A stretch of DNA of 64,000 nt, from contig NZ_JAFJSY010000009.1 of assembly GCF_019857225.1 (NCBI RefSeq), positions 62,001-126,000 on the forward strand, written 5' to 3'. Positions within the stretch are counted from its first letter, which is position 1; each line of letters begins with the position of its first letter. The position numbers and the translations under genes are program-made. The notes under the pieces were generated by a model that did not search any database, had not been told where the DNA came from, and saw only the letters and a list, made by a program, of their open reading frames with translations. Source of the stretch: Streptomyces plumbidurans. Lineage in GTDB: Bacteria; Actinomycetota; Actinomycetes; Streptomycetales; Streptomycetaceae. This document shows positions 45,210-53,891 of this stretch, piece after piece.

Positions 45210-47267
45210 TTGTCCACGCCCGTCGACGACGCCCTCGATCCGCTCGAACGAGAGCGCTCCCATCTCGCCGTCTCCCGTGCCGCCCTGCGCGCCATGCGCG
45301 AGGACGTCGAGTCCCTCGACATCAGCGACGTCACCGCGAACTGGGTCAACGCCGAGGTCCTGGCCCGCCAGATCGACGAACGCATCAAGGCGCTGGCCGA
45401 CCTCAGCGACACCCCGCTGTTCTTCGGCCGCCTCGACTATCTGCACTCCCCTGGCGCCGACCAGGCCGAGGGAGCCGAGGGCGAGCGCTTCTACATCGGG
45501 CGCCGCCATGTGCACGACCACGACGGCGACCCCATGGTCATCGACTGGCGCGCACCGGTCTCGCAGCCGTTCTACCGGGCCTCGAAGAAGGACCCGATGG
45601 ATGTCGCGCTGCGCCGCCGCTTCGGCTACACACGCGGCGAGATCACGGCGTACGAGGACGAGCACCTCTCCGACCCGGCCGAGGCCGCCCGCACCAGCAA
45701 GCTGCTCCAGCAGGAGATCGAGCGCCCGCGCGTGGGCCCGATGCGCGACATCGTCGCGACGATCCAGCCCGAGCAGGACGAGATCGTACGCAGCGGTCTC
45801 GGCGGAACGGTGTGCGTGCAGGGCGGTCCCGGCACCGGGAAGACGGCCGTGGGCCTGCACCGGGTCGCCTACCTCCTCTACGCCCACCGGGACCGGCTGG
45901 CCCGCACCGGCACCCTCGTCATCGGACCGAACCGCTCCTTCCTGCACTACATCGAGCAAGTGCTGCCCGCGCTGGGCGAGTTGACCGTGCAGCAGGCCAC
46001 CGTGGACGACCTGGTGTCGACCGGGATCGAGGTGCGGGGCGCCGACGACGCGCCCGCCGCGATCGTCAAGGGCGACGCACGGATGGCGGAGGTGCTGCGC
46101 AGGGCGGTCCAGTCGCACGTGACGATGCCGACCGAGCCGGTCGTGGTGGTGCGCGGCTCCCGCCGCTGGCGCGTGCCCGCCTATGAACTCGAGGACATCG
46201 TGCGGGAGTTGCTGGAGCGCGGCATCCGCTACGGCGCCGCCCGCGAGGCCCTTCCGCAGCGCATCGCGCACGCCGTGCTGGTGCAGATGGAGCGCTCCGG
46301 TGAGGCGCCCGACGACCGGGTGCAGGACGCGGTGGCCCGCAACGCGGCGGTGAAGGCGGCCGTCAAGCAGATCTGGCCGCCGGTCGATCCGGCGAAGCTG
46401 GTGCTGCGGCTGCTGACGGACGCGGAGTTCCTCGCCGCGCACGCGGAGGGGGTTCTCTCCGAGGAGGAGCAGCGGACGATCCTGTGGGCGAAGCCGGTGC
46501 GGTCGGTGAAGTCCGCCAAGTGGTCGTCCGCGGACGCGGTGTTGATCGACGAGGCGACCGACCTCGTGCAGCGCACGCACTCGCTCGGCCATGTGGTCCT
46601 GGACGAGGCGCAGGACCTCTCACCGATGCAGTACCGCGCGGTCGGCCGCCGCTGCACCACCGGATCCGCGACGGTCCTCGGCGACCTGGCGCAGGGGACC
46701 ACGCCGTGGGCGACGAGGAGTTGGGACGAGGCGCTGACGCACCTGGGCAAGACGGACGGTGTGGTCGAGGAGCTGACCGCCGGGTTCCGCGTCCCGACGG
46801 ACGTCATCGCCTACGCCTCCCGGCTGCTCCCCCACATCGCGCCCGGCCTCGCCCCGGTCGCCTCGGTCCGCGAGAACCCGGGCTTCTTCGACCTCCGCGC
46901 GATCACCGGCACGGCCGAAGTGGTCGCCGCCTGCGAGGAGTTGCTTCGCAACGAGGGCTCGACGGGCCTGATCGCGGCGGACGCCCGCATCCCGGAGCTG
47001 GCGGCCGCCCTGACGGCGGCCGGCATCGGTTACCTCTCCCCCGGCGAGGAGACAACGACCGAAACCCGCCTCACCCTGGTCCCGGCTTCCCTCGCCAAGG
47101 GCCTGGAGTACGACTACGTGGTCCTGGACGAACCCCGGGCGGTGGTGAACGGGGAACCAGACGAACGAACGGGTCTGCGCCGCCTGTACGTTGCGCTGAC
47201 CCGAGCGGTATCGGGCCTGATCGTGACGCACCAGGCACCCCTGCCGGCTCAGCTGGATCCGGCGTAG
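45210..47267 (+). CDS. HelD-like RNA polymerase-associated ATPase (UvrD/Rep fold)
   Basis: A 685-residue superfamily 1 ATPase. An N-terminal coiled coil (LERERSHLAVSRAALRAMR) precedes Walker A VQGGPGTGKTAVGLHR; Walker B is HVVLDEAQDLSPMQYR; later motifs are LGDLAQGTTPWA, LTAGFRVPTDVI, PASLAKGLEYDYVVLDEP and RLYVALTRAVSGL. This matches actinobacterial HelD proteins, which bind RNA polymerase and release it from stalled complexes or DNA. TTG 45210 (LSTPVDDALDPLERE) is chosen: GGAGG ends 7 nt upstream and the frame further upstream lacks similarity. A hairpin terminates it. Confidence 0.9.
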   Translation: MSTPVDDALDPLERERSHLAVSRAALRAMREDVESLDISDVTANWVNAEVLARQIDERIKALADLSDTPLFFGRLDYLHSPGADQAEGAEGERFYIGRRHVHDHDGDPMVIDWRAPVSQPFYRASKKDPMDVALRRRFGYTRGEITAYEDEHLSDPAEAARTSKLLQQEIERPRVGPMRDIVATIQPEQDEIVRSGLGGTVCVQGGPGTGKTAVGLHRVAYLLYAHRDRLARTGTLVIGPNRSFLHYIEQVLPALGELTVQQATVDDLVSTGIEVRGADDAPAAIVKGDARMAEVLRRAVQSHVTMPTEPVVVVRGSRRWRVPAYELEDIVRELLERGIRYGAAREALPQRIAHAVLVQMERSGEAPDDRVQDAVARNAAVKAAVKQIWPPVDPAKLVLRLLTDAEFLAAHAEGVLSEEEQRTILWAKPVRSVKSAKWSSADAVLIDEATDLVQRTHSLGHVVLDEAQDLSPMQYRAVGRRCTTGSATVLGDLAQGTTPWATRSWDEALTHLGKTDGVVEELTAGFRVPTDVIAYASRLLPHIAPGLAPVASVRENPGFFDLRAITGTAEVVAACEELLRNEGSTGLIAADARIPELAAALTAAGIGYLSPGEETTTETRLTLVPASLAKGLEYDYVVLDEPRAVVNGEPDERTGLRRLYVALTRAVSGLIVTHQAPLPAQLDPA

Positions 47268-47280
47268 CCTGCGGGCAATC

Positions 47281-47299
47281 GTGCCGCCTAGGGCGGCAC
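47281..47299. terminator. Hairpin between helD-like gene and cutC
   Basis: GTGCCGCC (47281-47288) pairs with GGCGGCAC (47292-47299) over a 3-nt loop, 13 nt after the helD-like stop. A related GGCGGCAC follows at about 47312, so an alternative pairing exists. Confidence 0.75.
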
Positions 47300-47372
47300 G
47301 GGTGGGCGCAGGCGGCACCTCGCTAGCGCCGGGTTGCGCACCCCCGCTTGGACCCGCGCCCGCCCCGCCGAC

Positions 47373-48065
47373 TCAGCGCCCGTCCAGCACCCCCCGCCAC
47401 TCCCGCACCGCCCCCACAGAAACCGGCGCGCTCCATCCCCCCGGCCGCGCAGCCCCGCCGATATGGAACGCCCGCACCCCCGCAGCCCGCAGCCGCGGAA
47501 CATGCTCCAAGCGAAGCCCCCCACCGACCATGATCTCCGGCTCGTAGCCGGGCTCACCCTGCCGAGCGACCTCCGCGAGCAGCACGGGCAACCCGTCATC
47601 CACCCCGGCAGCCGACCCCGCGGTGAGATACGCATCCAGCCCCGGCAACCCGTCCAGCTGCTTGCGCAGAGCATCACGGTCAGCCGCCCGGTCAACGGCC
47701 CGATGGAACGTCCACGCGCACCCGTCCAGCACACCCACAAGCCGCTCCACGGCCGCCAGGTCCACCCCGCCGTCCGCGTCAAGGAACCCGAGCACGAACT
47801 CCTCGGCCCCGGCGGCCCGCATCTCCCCCGCGATCCCCACCAGCCGTCCGAGGTCCCCGGCCGCGAACCCGTCCGTCAACCGCAGCATCACCCGCAGCGA
47901 GATGTCCACGGCGGCGCGGATCCGGGCGAAGGTCTCGACCGGCGGGGTCAGCCCGTCGGCGGCCATGTCGGTGACCAGCTCAAGGCGGTCCGCGCCTCCG
48001 GCCTGGGCGGCGACCGCGTCCTCGGCCCCGAGGGCGATCACCTCCAGGACTGCACGCTTGCTCAT
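47373..48065 (-). CDS. cutC: CutC-family protein (copper homeostasis)
   Basis: A 230-residue TIM-barrel protein of the CutC family: AGGADRLELVTDMAADGLTP, RVMLRLTDGFAAGDL, WTFHRAVDRAADR, and IMVGGGLRLEHVPRLRAAGV with the phosphate-binding-like Gly loop. CutC was linked to copper tolerance in E. coli, but its biochemical function is not firmly established. ATG 48065 is the family start. The gene is monocistronic and converges on the helD-like gene. Confidence 0.92.
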   Translation of the reverse strand: MSKRAVLEVIALGAEDAVAAQAGGADRLELVTDMAADGLTPPVETFARIRAAVDISLRVMLRLTDGFAAGDLGRLVGIAGEMRAAGAEEFVLGFLDADGGVDLAAVERLVGVLDGCAWTFHRAVDRAADRDALRKQLDGLPGLDAYLTAGSAAGVDDGLPVLLAEVARQGEPGYEPEIMVGGGLRLEHVPRLRAAGVRAFHIGGAARPGGWSAPVSVGAVREWRGVLDGR

Positions 48066-48188
48066 GGGACCTCATTCGTCGACTCGGCGGGCGTTACAGG
48101 TCTAGTCCAATTCACAGCCTAGCCCGTACCCCCGCCGGCCCACGATGCCCCTCACTCGTCGGATGTCCACGAGTCATCCGAACCGAGG

Positions 48189-48854
48189 TCATCGGAAGAG
48201 GTTCAGCTCCCGCGGCTCGACCCCCACCAGCTCGAAGTCCGTCCCTTCCACCGGCCGCCCGGAATACAGCCGTACGAGGGTGGCGGCGCCGCCGATGTAG
48301 CGGGCCGGGGGCCGTGCGGCGGCCGGGTCGCCCAGGCGCTGCGGCTCGTCCACGTCGTCGAGGTCCGCGTGCAGCGGGACATGCGCCTTCTCCTGGGTGA
48401 TCCGCACCAGCAGGGTGAGCGCGTCGGGCAGGCCGGGGCCCGCGTACGCCCCGGGCTCCCCGAAGGTGTCGCGCACGTCGCCCGCGTGCACCCACTCCCC
48501 CAGCGCGACCAGGTCCAGCTTCCCGCCCGCCTTGGCGATCACCGGCCCGGCCTCGGTCATCCCGCGCTCCAGCTCGTCCACGACCTGCGTGTTCGTCCAG
48601 TCGGCGCGCTCGGCGATGTCGCGGTCGTTCGCCTCTGGTGAGAACACCCCCTTCTCGTACCGGCTCTCCACCACCCGCATCAGCGCGGACGAGCAGTGCG
48701 CGAGCACGTCCCGCACCGTCCAGCCGGGACACGCGGCGGTCGCCAGCGCGAAGTCGTCGTCCGGCCGCGCCCGCAGCAGGGGCACCAGCGCATCCCGCTC
48801 GGTGATCAGCAGCCGCCCGGGCAGTTCGGGGTCACGTACCTCGGCAGTAGTCAT
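48189..48854 (-). CDS. MDMPI/DinB-fold maleylpyruvate isomerase family protein
   Basis: A 221-residue protein with the mycothiol-dependent isomerase N-terminal fold: CPGWTVRDVLAHCSSAL and LVALGEWVHAGDVRDTFG supply the metal-binding His/Glu set, and the C-terminal part (ARPPARYIGGAATLVRLYSG) is the usual MDMPI C-domain. Mycothiol-linked chemistry is expected in the cytoplasm, substrate unknown. ATG 48854 (MTTAEVRDPEL) is used; a short extension to 48863 exists. Divergent from the HD-domain gene with a 46-bp gap. Confidence 0.85.
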   Translation of the reverse strand: MTTAEVRDPELPGRLLITERDALVPLLRARPDDDFALATAACPGWTVRDVLAHCSSALMRVVESRYEKGVFSPEANDRDIAERADWTNTQVVDELERGMTEAGPVIAKAGGKLDLVALGEWVHAGDVRDTFGEPGAYAGPGLPDALTLLVRITQEKAHVPLHADLDDVDEPQRLGDPAAARPPARYIGGAATLVRLYSGRPVEGTDFELVGVEPRELNLFR

Positions 48855-48900
48855 GACCACCACGCTAGAGGCCCCGGTTGATCAGCGGGAGAATGGGCGC

Positions 48901-49575
48901 ATGGCCGATCTCGACGCCCTGCGTCTGCGCTGGACCCGTGCGCTGGAAGGGGCCCGCGCCGACGGTGCCGCTCCCGAAACCGCCCCCGATCCGGTCCCGT
49001 ACGCCGACAACCTGCTGGCCCGTTGGCAGGAGCCGCAGCGGCGCTACCACACGCTCGCGCACCTCACCGCGGTCCTGGACCACGTCGACGTACTGGAGAA
49101 GTACGCGGCCGACCCGGACGTCGTACGGCTCGCCGCCTGGTTCCACGACGCGGTCTATCTGCCCGAGCGCTCCGAGAACGAGGAGCGCTCGGCCCGTCTC
49201 GCCGAGCGCGCGTTGCCCGAGGCGGGGGTGCCGGAGGCGAAGACGGCCGAGGTGGCCCGTCTGGTCCGGCTCACCGTCACCCACGACCCGGCCGACGACG
49301 ACCGCGACGGCCAGGTGCTGTGCGACGCCGACCTCGCGATCCTCGCCGCGCCCCCGTCGGCCTACGCCGCCTACACGGCCGCCGTCCGCGAGGAGTACCA
49401 CTTCGTGCCGAGCGACGCCTTCCGCGCGGGTCGCGCCGCGATCCTGCGTCAACTCCTCGATCTTCCACGGCTGTTCAGGACGCCGTACGGACAGGCGGAG
49501 TGGGAGGCGACGGCGCGCTGGAACCTCGCCTCGGAGCTGGAAATCCTGTCGCTTCCCCAGGACCCGGCGCCCTAG
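48901..49575 (+). CDS. HD-domain protein
   Basis: A 224-residue protein. The HD phosphohydrolase-type motif is seen as RRYHTLAHLTAVLDHV and LAAWFHDAVYLPERSENEER, with a distal Asp in LCDADLAILA. The end (FRTPYGQAEWEATARWNLASEL) is typical of the actinobacterial form, which is annotated only as a predicted metal-dependent hydrolase. ATG 48901 follows GGAGAA (48890-48895). The GNAT fusion gene begins 10 nt after the stop, so the two probably form an operon. Confidence 0.88.
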   Translation: MADLDALRLRWTRALEGARADGAAPETAPDPVPYADNLLARWQEPQRRYHTLAHLTAVLDHVDVLEKYAADPDVVRLAAWFHDAVYLPERSENEERSARLAERALPEAGVPEAKTAEVARLVRLTVTHDPADDDRDGQVLCDADLAILAAPPSAYAAYTAAVREEYHFVPSDAFRAGRAAILRQLLDLPRLFRTPYGQAEWEATARWNLASELEILSLPQDPAP

Positions 49576-49585
49576 TCTGCGGCGT

Positions 49586-50737
49586 ATGCGTGCATGGGGT
49601 GGAACAAGGGTGCAGGAAGCCGTCGAGGGCTGCGTGGCCGTGCTGCGGACGGCGGTCGACCGGGACTGGACGGAGGTGCCGGCCGGCCGGCTGGAGTGGA
49701 GCTGCCACACGACGGCGTTCCACATCGCCGAGGACCTCGTCGCATACGCCGCGAACCTCGCGGGCCGCGCCCAGGACGACTACGTCCCCTTCGAGATCAC
49801 CCTCGACGAGGGCACCGACAACACGGGCCTGCTGCAGGTGATCGAGAGCACCGGCGCCCTGCTCGCCGCCACCATCCGCACCACTCCGCGCGAGGTGCGG
49901 GCCTTCCACCCGTACCCGTTCCGCAGCGCGAACCGCGAGGGCTTCGCCGCCATGGGCATCGCCGAGGTCCTCGCCCACACGCACGACGTCGCCGAGGGCC
50001 TGGGCCTCACGTACGAACCGCCCGCCGCACTGCCCGAGTTCGTCCTCACCCACATCTTCCCGCACGTGCAGCCGGGCCCCGACCACTGGCGCACCTTCCT
50101 GTGGGCCACCGGCCGCGGCGACCTGCCCGGCCGCGCCCCGGTCACCGAGTGGCGCTGGCACAACAACCTCGTCATCCCGGCCGAGCGCCTCACCCTGCAG
50201 GGCATCACGCCCGCGGCCGCGCACGACCTGGGCATGGGCGGCGACGGCGGCTTCGAGTGGATCGAGGGCGGCCCCTTCGAGGGCACCCGCGAGGCCGCCG
50301 GCTTCATGCTGAAGGCGTACGAAGGGGGCGTGCACCGGCCGGAGTTCGGGGTGTTCGCGCTGGTGCGGCGCGAGGACGGCCGCGCGGTCGGCGGCATGGG
50401 CTTCCACGGCGTCCCGGACGAGGACGGCCGCGTCGAGATCGGCTACGACCTCGCCGAGGGCGCCCGCGGCAACGGCTACGCCACCGAGGCACTGCGCGCC
50501 CTGTCCGACTGGGCCTTCGCCCGCGACGACGTACACACCCTCTTCGCGACCATCGCGCGCGACAACCTCCCCTCCCAGGCGGTGGTCACCCGCGCGGGCT
50601 TCCGGCAGGTGGGCGAGGAGGAAGAGGGGCTGGCCTACGAACTGCCGCGCGAGGGGCGCGAACCGGGCGGGCAGGACAGCCAACAGGCCGCTCAGGAGAG
50701 CCAACTGGCCGGCGAGGACGCCCAACCCGCCGTCTAG
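49586..50737 (+). CDS. MDMPI-like domain fused to GNAT acetyltransferase
   Basis: A 383-residue fusion starting at ATG 49586. Residues 1-220 form a DinB/MDMPI-type helical domain (LEWSCHTTAFHIAEDLVAYA, IAEVLAHTHDVAEGLG). Residues 225-365 form a GNAT domain with acetyl-CoA loop DLAEGARGNGYATEALRAL and IARDNLPSQAVVTRAGFRQV. The C-terminal tail is Gln-rich (QDSQQAAQESQLAGEDAQ). Both halves are intact and there is no frame break, so this is a genuine fusion. The acceptor substrate is unknown. Its stop overlaps the convergent DUF4031 gene by 4 nt (CTAG). Confidence 0.85.
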   Translation: MRAWGGTRVQEAVEGCVAVLRTAVDRDWTEVPAGRLEWSCHTTAFHIAEDLVAYAANLAGRAQDDYVPFEITLDEGTDNTGLLQVIESTGALLAATIRTTPREVRAFHPYPFRSANREGFAAMGIAEVLAHTHDVAEGLGLTYEPPAALPEFVLTHIFPHVQPGPDHWRTFLWATGRGDLPGRAPVTEWRWHNNLVIPAERLTLQGITPAAAHDLGMGGDGGFEWIEGGPFEGTREAAGFMLKAYEGGVHRPEFGVFALVRREDGRAVGGMGFHGVPDEDGRVEIGYDLAEGARGNGYATEALRALSDWAFARDDVHTLFATIARDNLPSQAVVTRAGFRQVGEEEEGLAYELPREGREPGGQDSQQAAQESQLAGEDAQPAV

Positions 50738-50997
50738 AGCCGCCCCTTGGGCCGCCGCAGCCCCGCCCCCGTCAGCAGGCGCACCACGTCGCGGCTGCTG
50801 ACCTCGACCGCGCCGGCGCGCACGGCGTCCGCGTAGCGGTGCGAGGGGACGTCGTAGTGGTCGCGTTCGAAGGCGCGTCGGGGGACGCCCAGATTCTCGG
50901 CGAACTGATGCAGTTCGTCGTAGGAGATGTCGCTGACCAGGTGGGACCACATCCGGCCGTGGCCGGGCCAGGTGGGCGGGTCGATGTAGACGGTCAT
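50734..50997 (-). CDS. DUF4031 protein
   Basis: An 87-residue protein, MTVYIDPPTWPGHGRMWSHL, with SYDELHQFAENLGVPRRAFE and HYDVPSHRYADAV: the DUF4031 family, of unknown function and sometimes found as a domain with nucleotide-related enzymes. ATG 50997 overlaps the stop of the preceding gene by 4 nt (ATGA), giving a coupled two-gene unit. The C-terminal KGRL stop overlaps the convergent GNAT gene. Confidence 0.85.
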   Translation of the reverse strand: MTVYIDPPTWPGHGRMWSHLVSDISYDELHQFAENLGVPRRAFERDHYDVPSHRYADAVRAGAVEVSSRDVVRLLTGAGLRRPKGRL

Positions 50998-51377
50998 GAG
51001 GACGTCTCTCTGCCGGTGGCCCGGCCCAGCGCGCCCAGCGGCGCGACCTTCACGCCCGCCTTGTGGCAGACCCAGTGCGGGGCGGGCCCCAGCTCGGGCT
51101 CCACCTCCAGGGCGTGCGGGTCGCCGCCACCGCAGACCGGGCACAGCGGCCAGCGGCCGTACGATTCGAGCAGCGCGTCCTGGACGTCCTGCGCGACCAG
51201 TCCCGCCACGTAGTCCGCGCCCTCCGGCCACTGTTCGACCCACCAGCGCCGCTGTACGACGGACTCCTCGACCATCGACACGACGTCCGCCGCGGTGACC
51301 TCGCCGGCGGCGAGGTCGGCGAGGACGAGGGCGCGTGCCGCGTGCAACGTCTGCTCCAGGGGACTGATGGGGTGCAT
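50994..51377 (-). CDS. Zinc-ribbon-like hypothetical protein
   Basis: A 127-residue protein from ATG 51377. The first 75 residues are helical (LEQTLHAARALVLADLAAGE, VVSMVEESVVQRRWW). The second half contains CPVCGGGDPHALEVE and HWVCHKAGVKVAPLG, where three Cys and His residues may bind zinc. It is conserved as the upstream partner of DUF4031 genes in streptomycetes as far as I recall. Function unknown. Divergent from the RpiR regulator with 55 bp between starts. Confidence 0.75.
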   Translation of the reverse strand: MHPISPLEQTLHAARALVLADLAAGEVTAADVVSMVEESVVQRRWWVEQWPEGADYVAGLVAQDVQDALLESYGRWPLCPVCGGGDPHALEVEPELGPAPHWVCHKAGVKVAPLGALGRATGRETSS

Positions 51378-51415
51378 GCCCCTATTGTGCGCACTCTTGA
51401 CCGCGACACCGAGCC

Positions 51416-51459
51416 GAAAATATCTTTCATATGTGACCCCAGAAGTGAAGGAAACTTTC
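51416..51459. promoter_or_regulatory. RpiR-type operator candidate (two GAAA/TTTC dyads)
   Basis: GAAA-ATATC-TTTC (51416-51428) lies 4 bp before the GTG of the RpiR gene, and GAAA-C-TTTC (51451-51459) lies 16 bp into it. Symmetry and position suggest autoregulation and perhaps control of the divergent pair. Confidence 0.5.
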
Positions 51460-52368
51460 GCCACCTCGGGTGCGGGCACGCAGGCCGCCGCTCCCGCGCC
51501 CCCCGCACCGGCTGCCCTCGCCGCCAAGGTGCGCACCCTCGGCCCGTCCATGACCCGTTCCATGCAGCGCGTCGCCGAGGCCGTGGCGGGCGACCCGGCA
51601 GGCTGCGCGGCCCTCACAGTCACCGGTCTCGCGGAGCTCACCGGCACCAGCGAGGCCACGGTCGTACGGACCGCCCGGCTGCTGGGCTACCCCGGATACC
51701 GCGATCTGCGCCTCGCCCTCGCCGGACTCGCCGCCCAGCAGCAGTCCGGCCGCGCGCCCGCCATCACCACCGACATAGCGGTCGACGACCCCATCGCCGA
51801 CGTGGTGGCGAAGCTCGCCTACGACGAGCAGCAGACCCTCGCGGACACCGCGGCCGGGCTCGACACGGTGCAGCTGGGGGCCGCGGTGAGCGCGGCGGCC
51901 GGAGCACGGCGGATCGATGTGTACGGCGTCGGGGCGTCCGGCCTGGTCGCGCAGGACCTGGCGCAGAAGCTGCTGCGGATCGGGCTGATAGCCCACGCGC
52001 ACGGCGATCCGCACCTGGCCGTGACCAACGCCGTGCAGCTGCGCGGCGGCGACGTCGCCATCGCGATCACCCATTCCGGGTCGACCGGCGACGTCATCGA
52101 GCCGCTGCGCGTCGCCTTCGAGCACGGGGCGACGACGGTGGCGATCACCGGCCGGCCGGACGGACCGGTCGCCCAGTACGCCGATCATGTGCTGACCACG
52201 TCCGTCGCCCGGGAGAGCGAACTGCGGCCCGCCGCGATGTCGTCCCGGACCAGCCAACTCCTCGTCGTGGACTGTTTGTTCGTGGGGGTGGCGCAGCGGA
52301 CGTACGAGTCGGCGGGGCCCGCACTCGCCGCGTCCTACGAGGCACTGGCGCACCGGCACCGGCGGTAG
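51433..52368 (+). CDS. MurR/RpiR-family transcriptional regulator
   Basis: A 311-residue regulator. The N-terminal RpiR helix-turn-helix is VTGLAELTGTSEATVVRTAR with YPGYRDLRLAL; the C-terminal SIS domain is RRIDVYGVGASGLVAQDLA and IAITHSGSTGDVIEPLRVA, which binds a sugar phosphate. With murQ following after 73 nt, it probably senses N-acetylmuramic acid 6-phosphate or a related amino sugar phosphate. GTG 51433 is used; there is no strong RBS and the region is AT-rich, so a leaderless transcript is possible. Confidence 0.88.
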   Translation: MTPEVKETFATSGAGTQAAAPAPPAPAALAAKVRTLGPSMTRSMQRVAEAVAGDPAGCAALTVTGLAELTGTSEATVVRTARLLGYPGYRDLRLALAGLAAQQQSGRAPAITTDIAVDDPIADVVAKLAYDEQQTLADTAAGLDTVQLGAAVSAAAGARRIDVYGVGASGLVAQDLAQKLLRIGLIAHAHGDPHLAVTNAVQLRGGDVAIAITHSGSTGDVIEPLRVAFEHGATTVAITGRPDGPVAQYADHVLTTSVARESELRPAAMSSRTSQLLVVDCLFVGVAQRTYESAGPALAASYEALAHRHRR

Positions 52369-52441
52369 CCCCCTGCCCCCGCCACCGGACAGAACAGGGC
52401 ACAACCCTCACCGAACCGTCCGTCGAAAGAGTCACGCCCTC

Positions 52442-53377
52442 ATGACCTCCACCTCCAACCCCCGTGAACTGCGCGCCGAGTTGGAAACGCTGACCACCGA
52501 GGCCTTCCGACCCGACCTCGCCGAGATCGACCGGCTCCCCACCCTGGAGATCGCCCGGCTGATGAACGGCGAGGACGCCACCGTGCCCACGGCCGTCGCC
52601 GAGCGGCTGCCCGAGATCGCCGCCGCCATCGACGCCGTCGCGGAGCGCATGGCGCGCGGCGGGCGGCTGATCTACGCCGGTGCCGGGACCGCCGGCCGGC
52701 TCGGCGTCCTGGACGCCTCCGAGTGCCCGCCGACCTTCAACACCGATCCCGACCAGGTCGTGGGCCTGATCGCGGGCGGCCCCGACGCCATGGTCACCTC
52801 CGTCGAGGGCGCCGAGGACTCCGCCCAGCTCGCCCGGGACGACCTCGACCAGCTGCGCCTGATCGCCGCCGACACCGTCGTCGGCATCTCCGCCTCCGGC
52901 CGCACGCCCTACGCCATCGCCGCCGTCGAGCACGCCCGCGCGCTGGGCGCGCTGACCGTGGGCCTGGCCTGCAACCCCGACAGCGCGCTCGCCGCGGCCG
53001 CCGAGCACGGCATCGAGGTCGTCGTCGGGCCCGAGCTGCTGACCGGCTCCACCCGCCTCAAGGCGGGCACGGCCCAGAAGCTCGTGCTCAACATGCTCTC
53101 GACGATCACGATGATCCGGCTCGGCAAGACGTACGGGAACCTGATGGTCGACGTACGCGCCTCCAACGAGAAGCTGCGCGCCCGCTCCCGCCGGATCGTC
53201 GCCCTCGCCACGGGAGCGCCGGACGACGAGATCGAGCGGGCCCTCGCGGCCACCGACGGCGAGGTGAAGAACGCCATCCTGGCCATCCTGGCGGGCGTCG
53301 ACGGCCCCACGGCGGCCCGGCTCCTGGAGGACTCCGACGGCCACCTGCGAGCGGCGCTGGCGGCCGCGGCGGGCTGA
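52442..53377 (+). CDS. murQ: N-acetylmuramic acid 6-phosphate etherase
   Basis: A 311-residue SIS-fold lyase that splits the D-lactyl ether of MurNAc-6-phosphate to give GlcNAc-6-phosphate during peptidoglycan recycling. Signatures: LIYAGAGTAGRLGVLDASEC (catalytic Glu follows the SIS loop), VGISASGRTPYAIAAVEHA and GSTRLKAGTAQKLVLNMLST. ATG 52442 is the family start. The RpiR-type gene upstream probably regulates it. The 3' end converges on a hypothetical gene with only 6 bp between stops. Confidence 0.94.
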   Translation: MTSTSNPRELRAELETLTTEAFRPDLAEIDRLPTLEIARLMNGEDATVPTAVAERLPEIAAAIDAVAERMARGGRLIYAGAGTAGRLGVLDASECPPTFNTDPDQVVGLIAGGPDAMVTSVEGAEDSAQLARDDLDQLRLIAADTVVGISASGRTPYAIAAVEHARALGALTVGLACNPDSALAAAAEHGIEVVVGPELLTGSTRLKAGTAQKLVLNMLSTITMIRLGKTYGNLMVDVRASNEKLRARSRRIVALATGAPDDEIERALAATDGEVKNAILAILAGVDGPTAARLLEDSDGHLRAALAAAAG

Positions 53378-53383
53378 CCGACC

Positions 53384-53776
53384 TCAACACGGCAGCCGCC
53401 CCTGGCTGTTGGCCTTGCGCACCCGTGCCCGCATCACCTCCTCCGGCGATGCGGCCTGGGTCGACTCCGGCGGGCAGTCCCACTCGCGCCCACCGGCCAC
53501 GGGCCGCAGCTGGACCCGCCCTCCGACATGTCCCATCACCTCCCCGACCCGCCCGTCCCGTACGTCCACGGCATGCGCACCGACCGGCGGGCGCTCCCCA
53601 CGCAGCACCGACGCCAGCCGCTCGGCGGTACGGGTGTTGCAGCGGCCGAGGTCGACCAGAGCGAACGGCTCGTCGCTCGCGCCCGTGACGGGGTCGACGC
53701 CGGGGGAGGGCAGGACGACGCCGACGCCCACGAGGGCGCTCCGCAGGGTCTCCACTACTTCTTCGGTCGGTCGCAC
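53384..53776 (-). CDS. Hypothetical protein divergent from HTH/DUF397 locus
   Basis: A 130-residue protein from GTG 53776, with GTAGGAG 5 nt upstream. The N-terminal part VRPTEEVVETLRSALVGVGV leads into FALVDLGRCNTRTAERLASV, and the C-terminal part (ESTQAASPEEVMRARVRKAN) is charged. I do not recognise a named domain. The gene is divergent from the Scr1-type HTH regulator with 115 bp between starts, so it may be under its control, a common arrangement for such regulators. No membrane segment. Confidence 0.65.
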   Translation of the reverse strand: MRPTEEVVETLRSALVGVGVVLPSPGVDPVTGASDEPFALVDLGRCNTRTAERLASVLRGERPPVGAHAVDVRDGRVGEVMGHVGGRVQLRPVAGGREWDCPPESTQAASPEEVMRARVRKANSQGRLPC

Positions 53777-53891
53777 GGCGCTCCTACCTCCACGGTGAGT
53801 TGCTGATTCACCACACAGAGTGTTCAACAAGGCTCTAACCTGGCCATACGGGAGGACACAACAACCGCGTTTGTCGGACAGGGAGTTGCCC

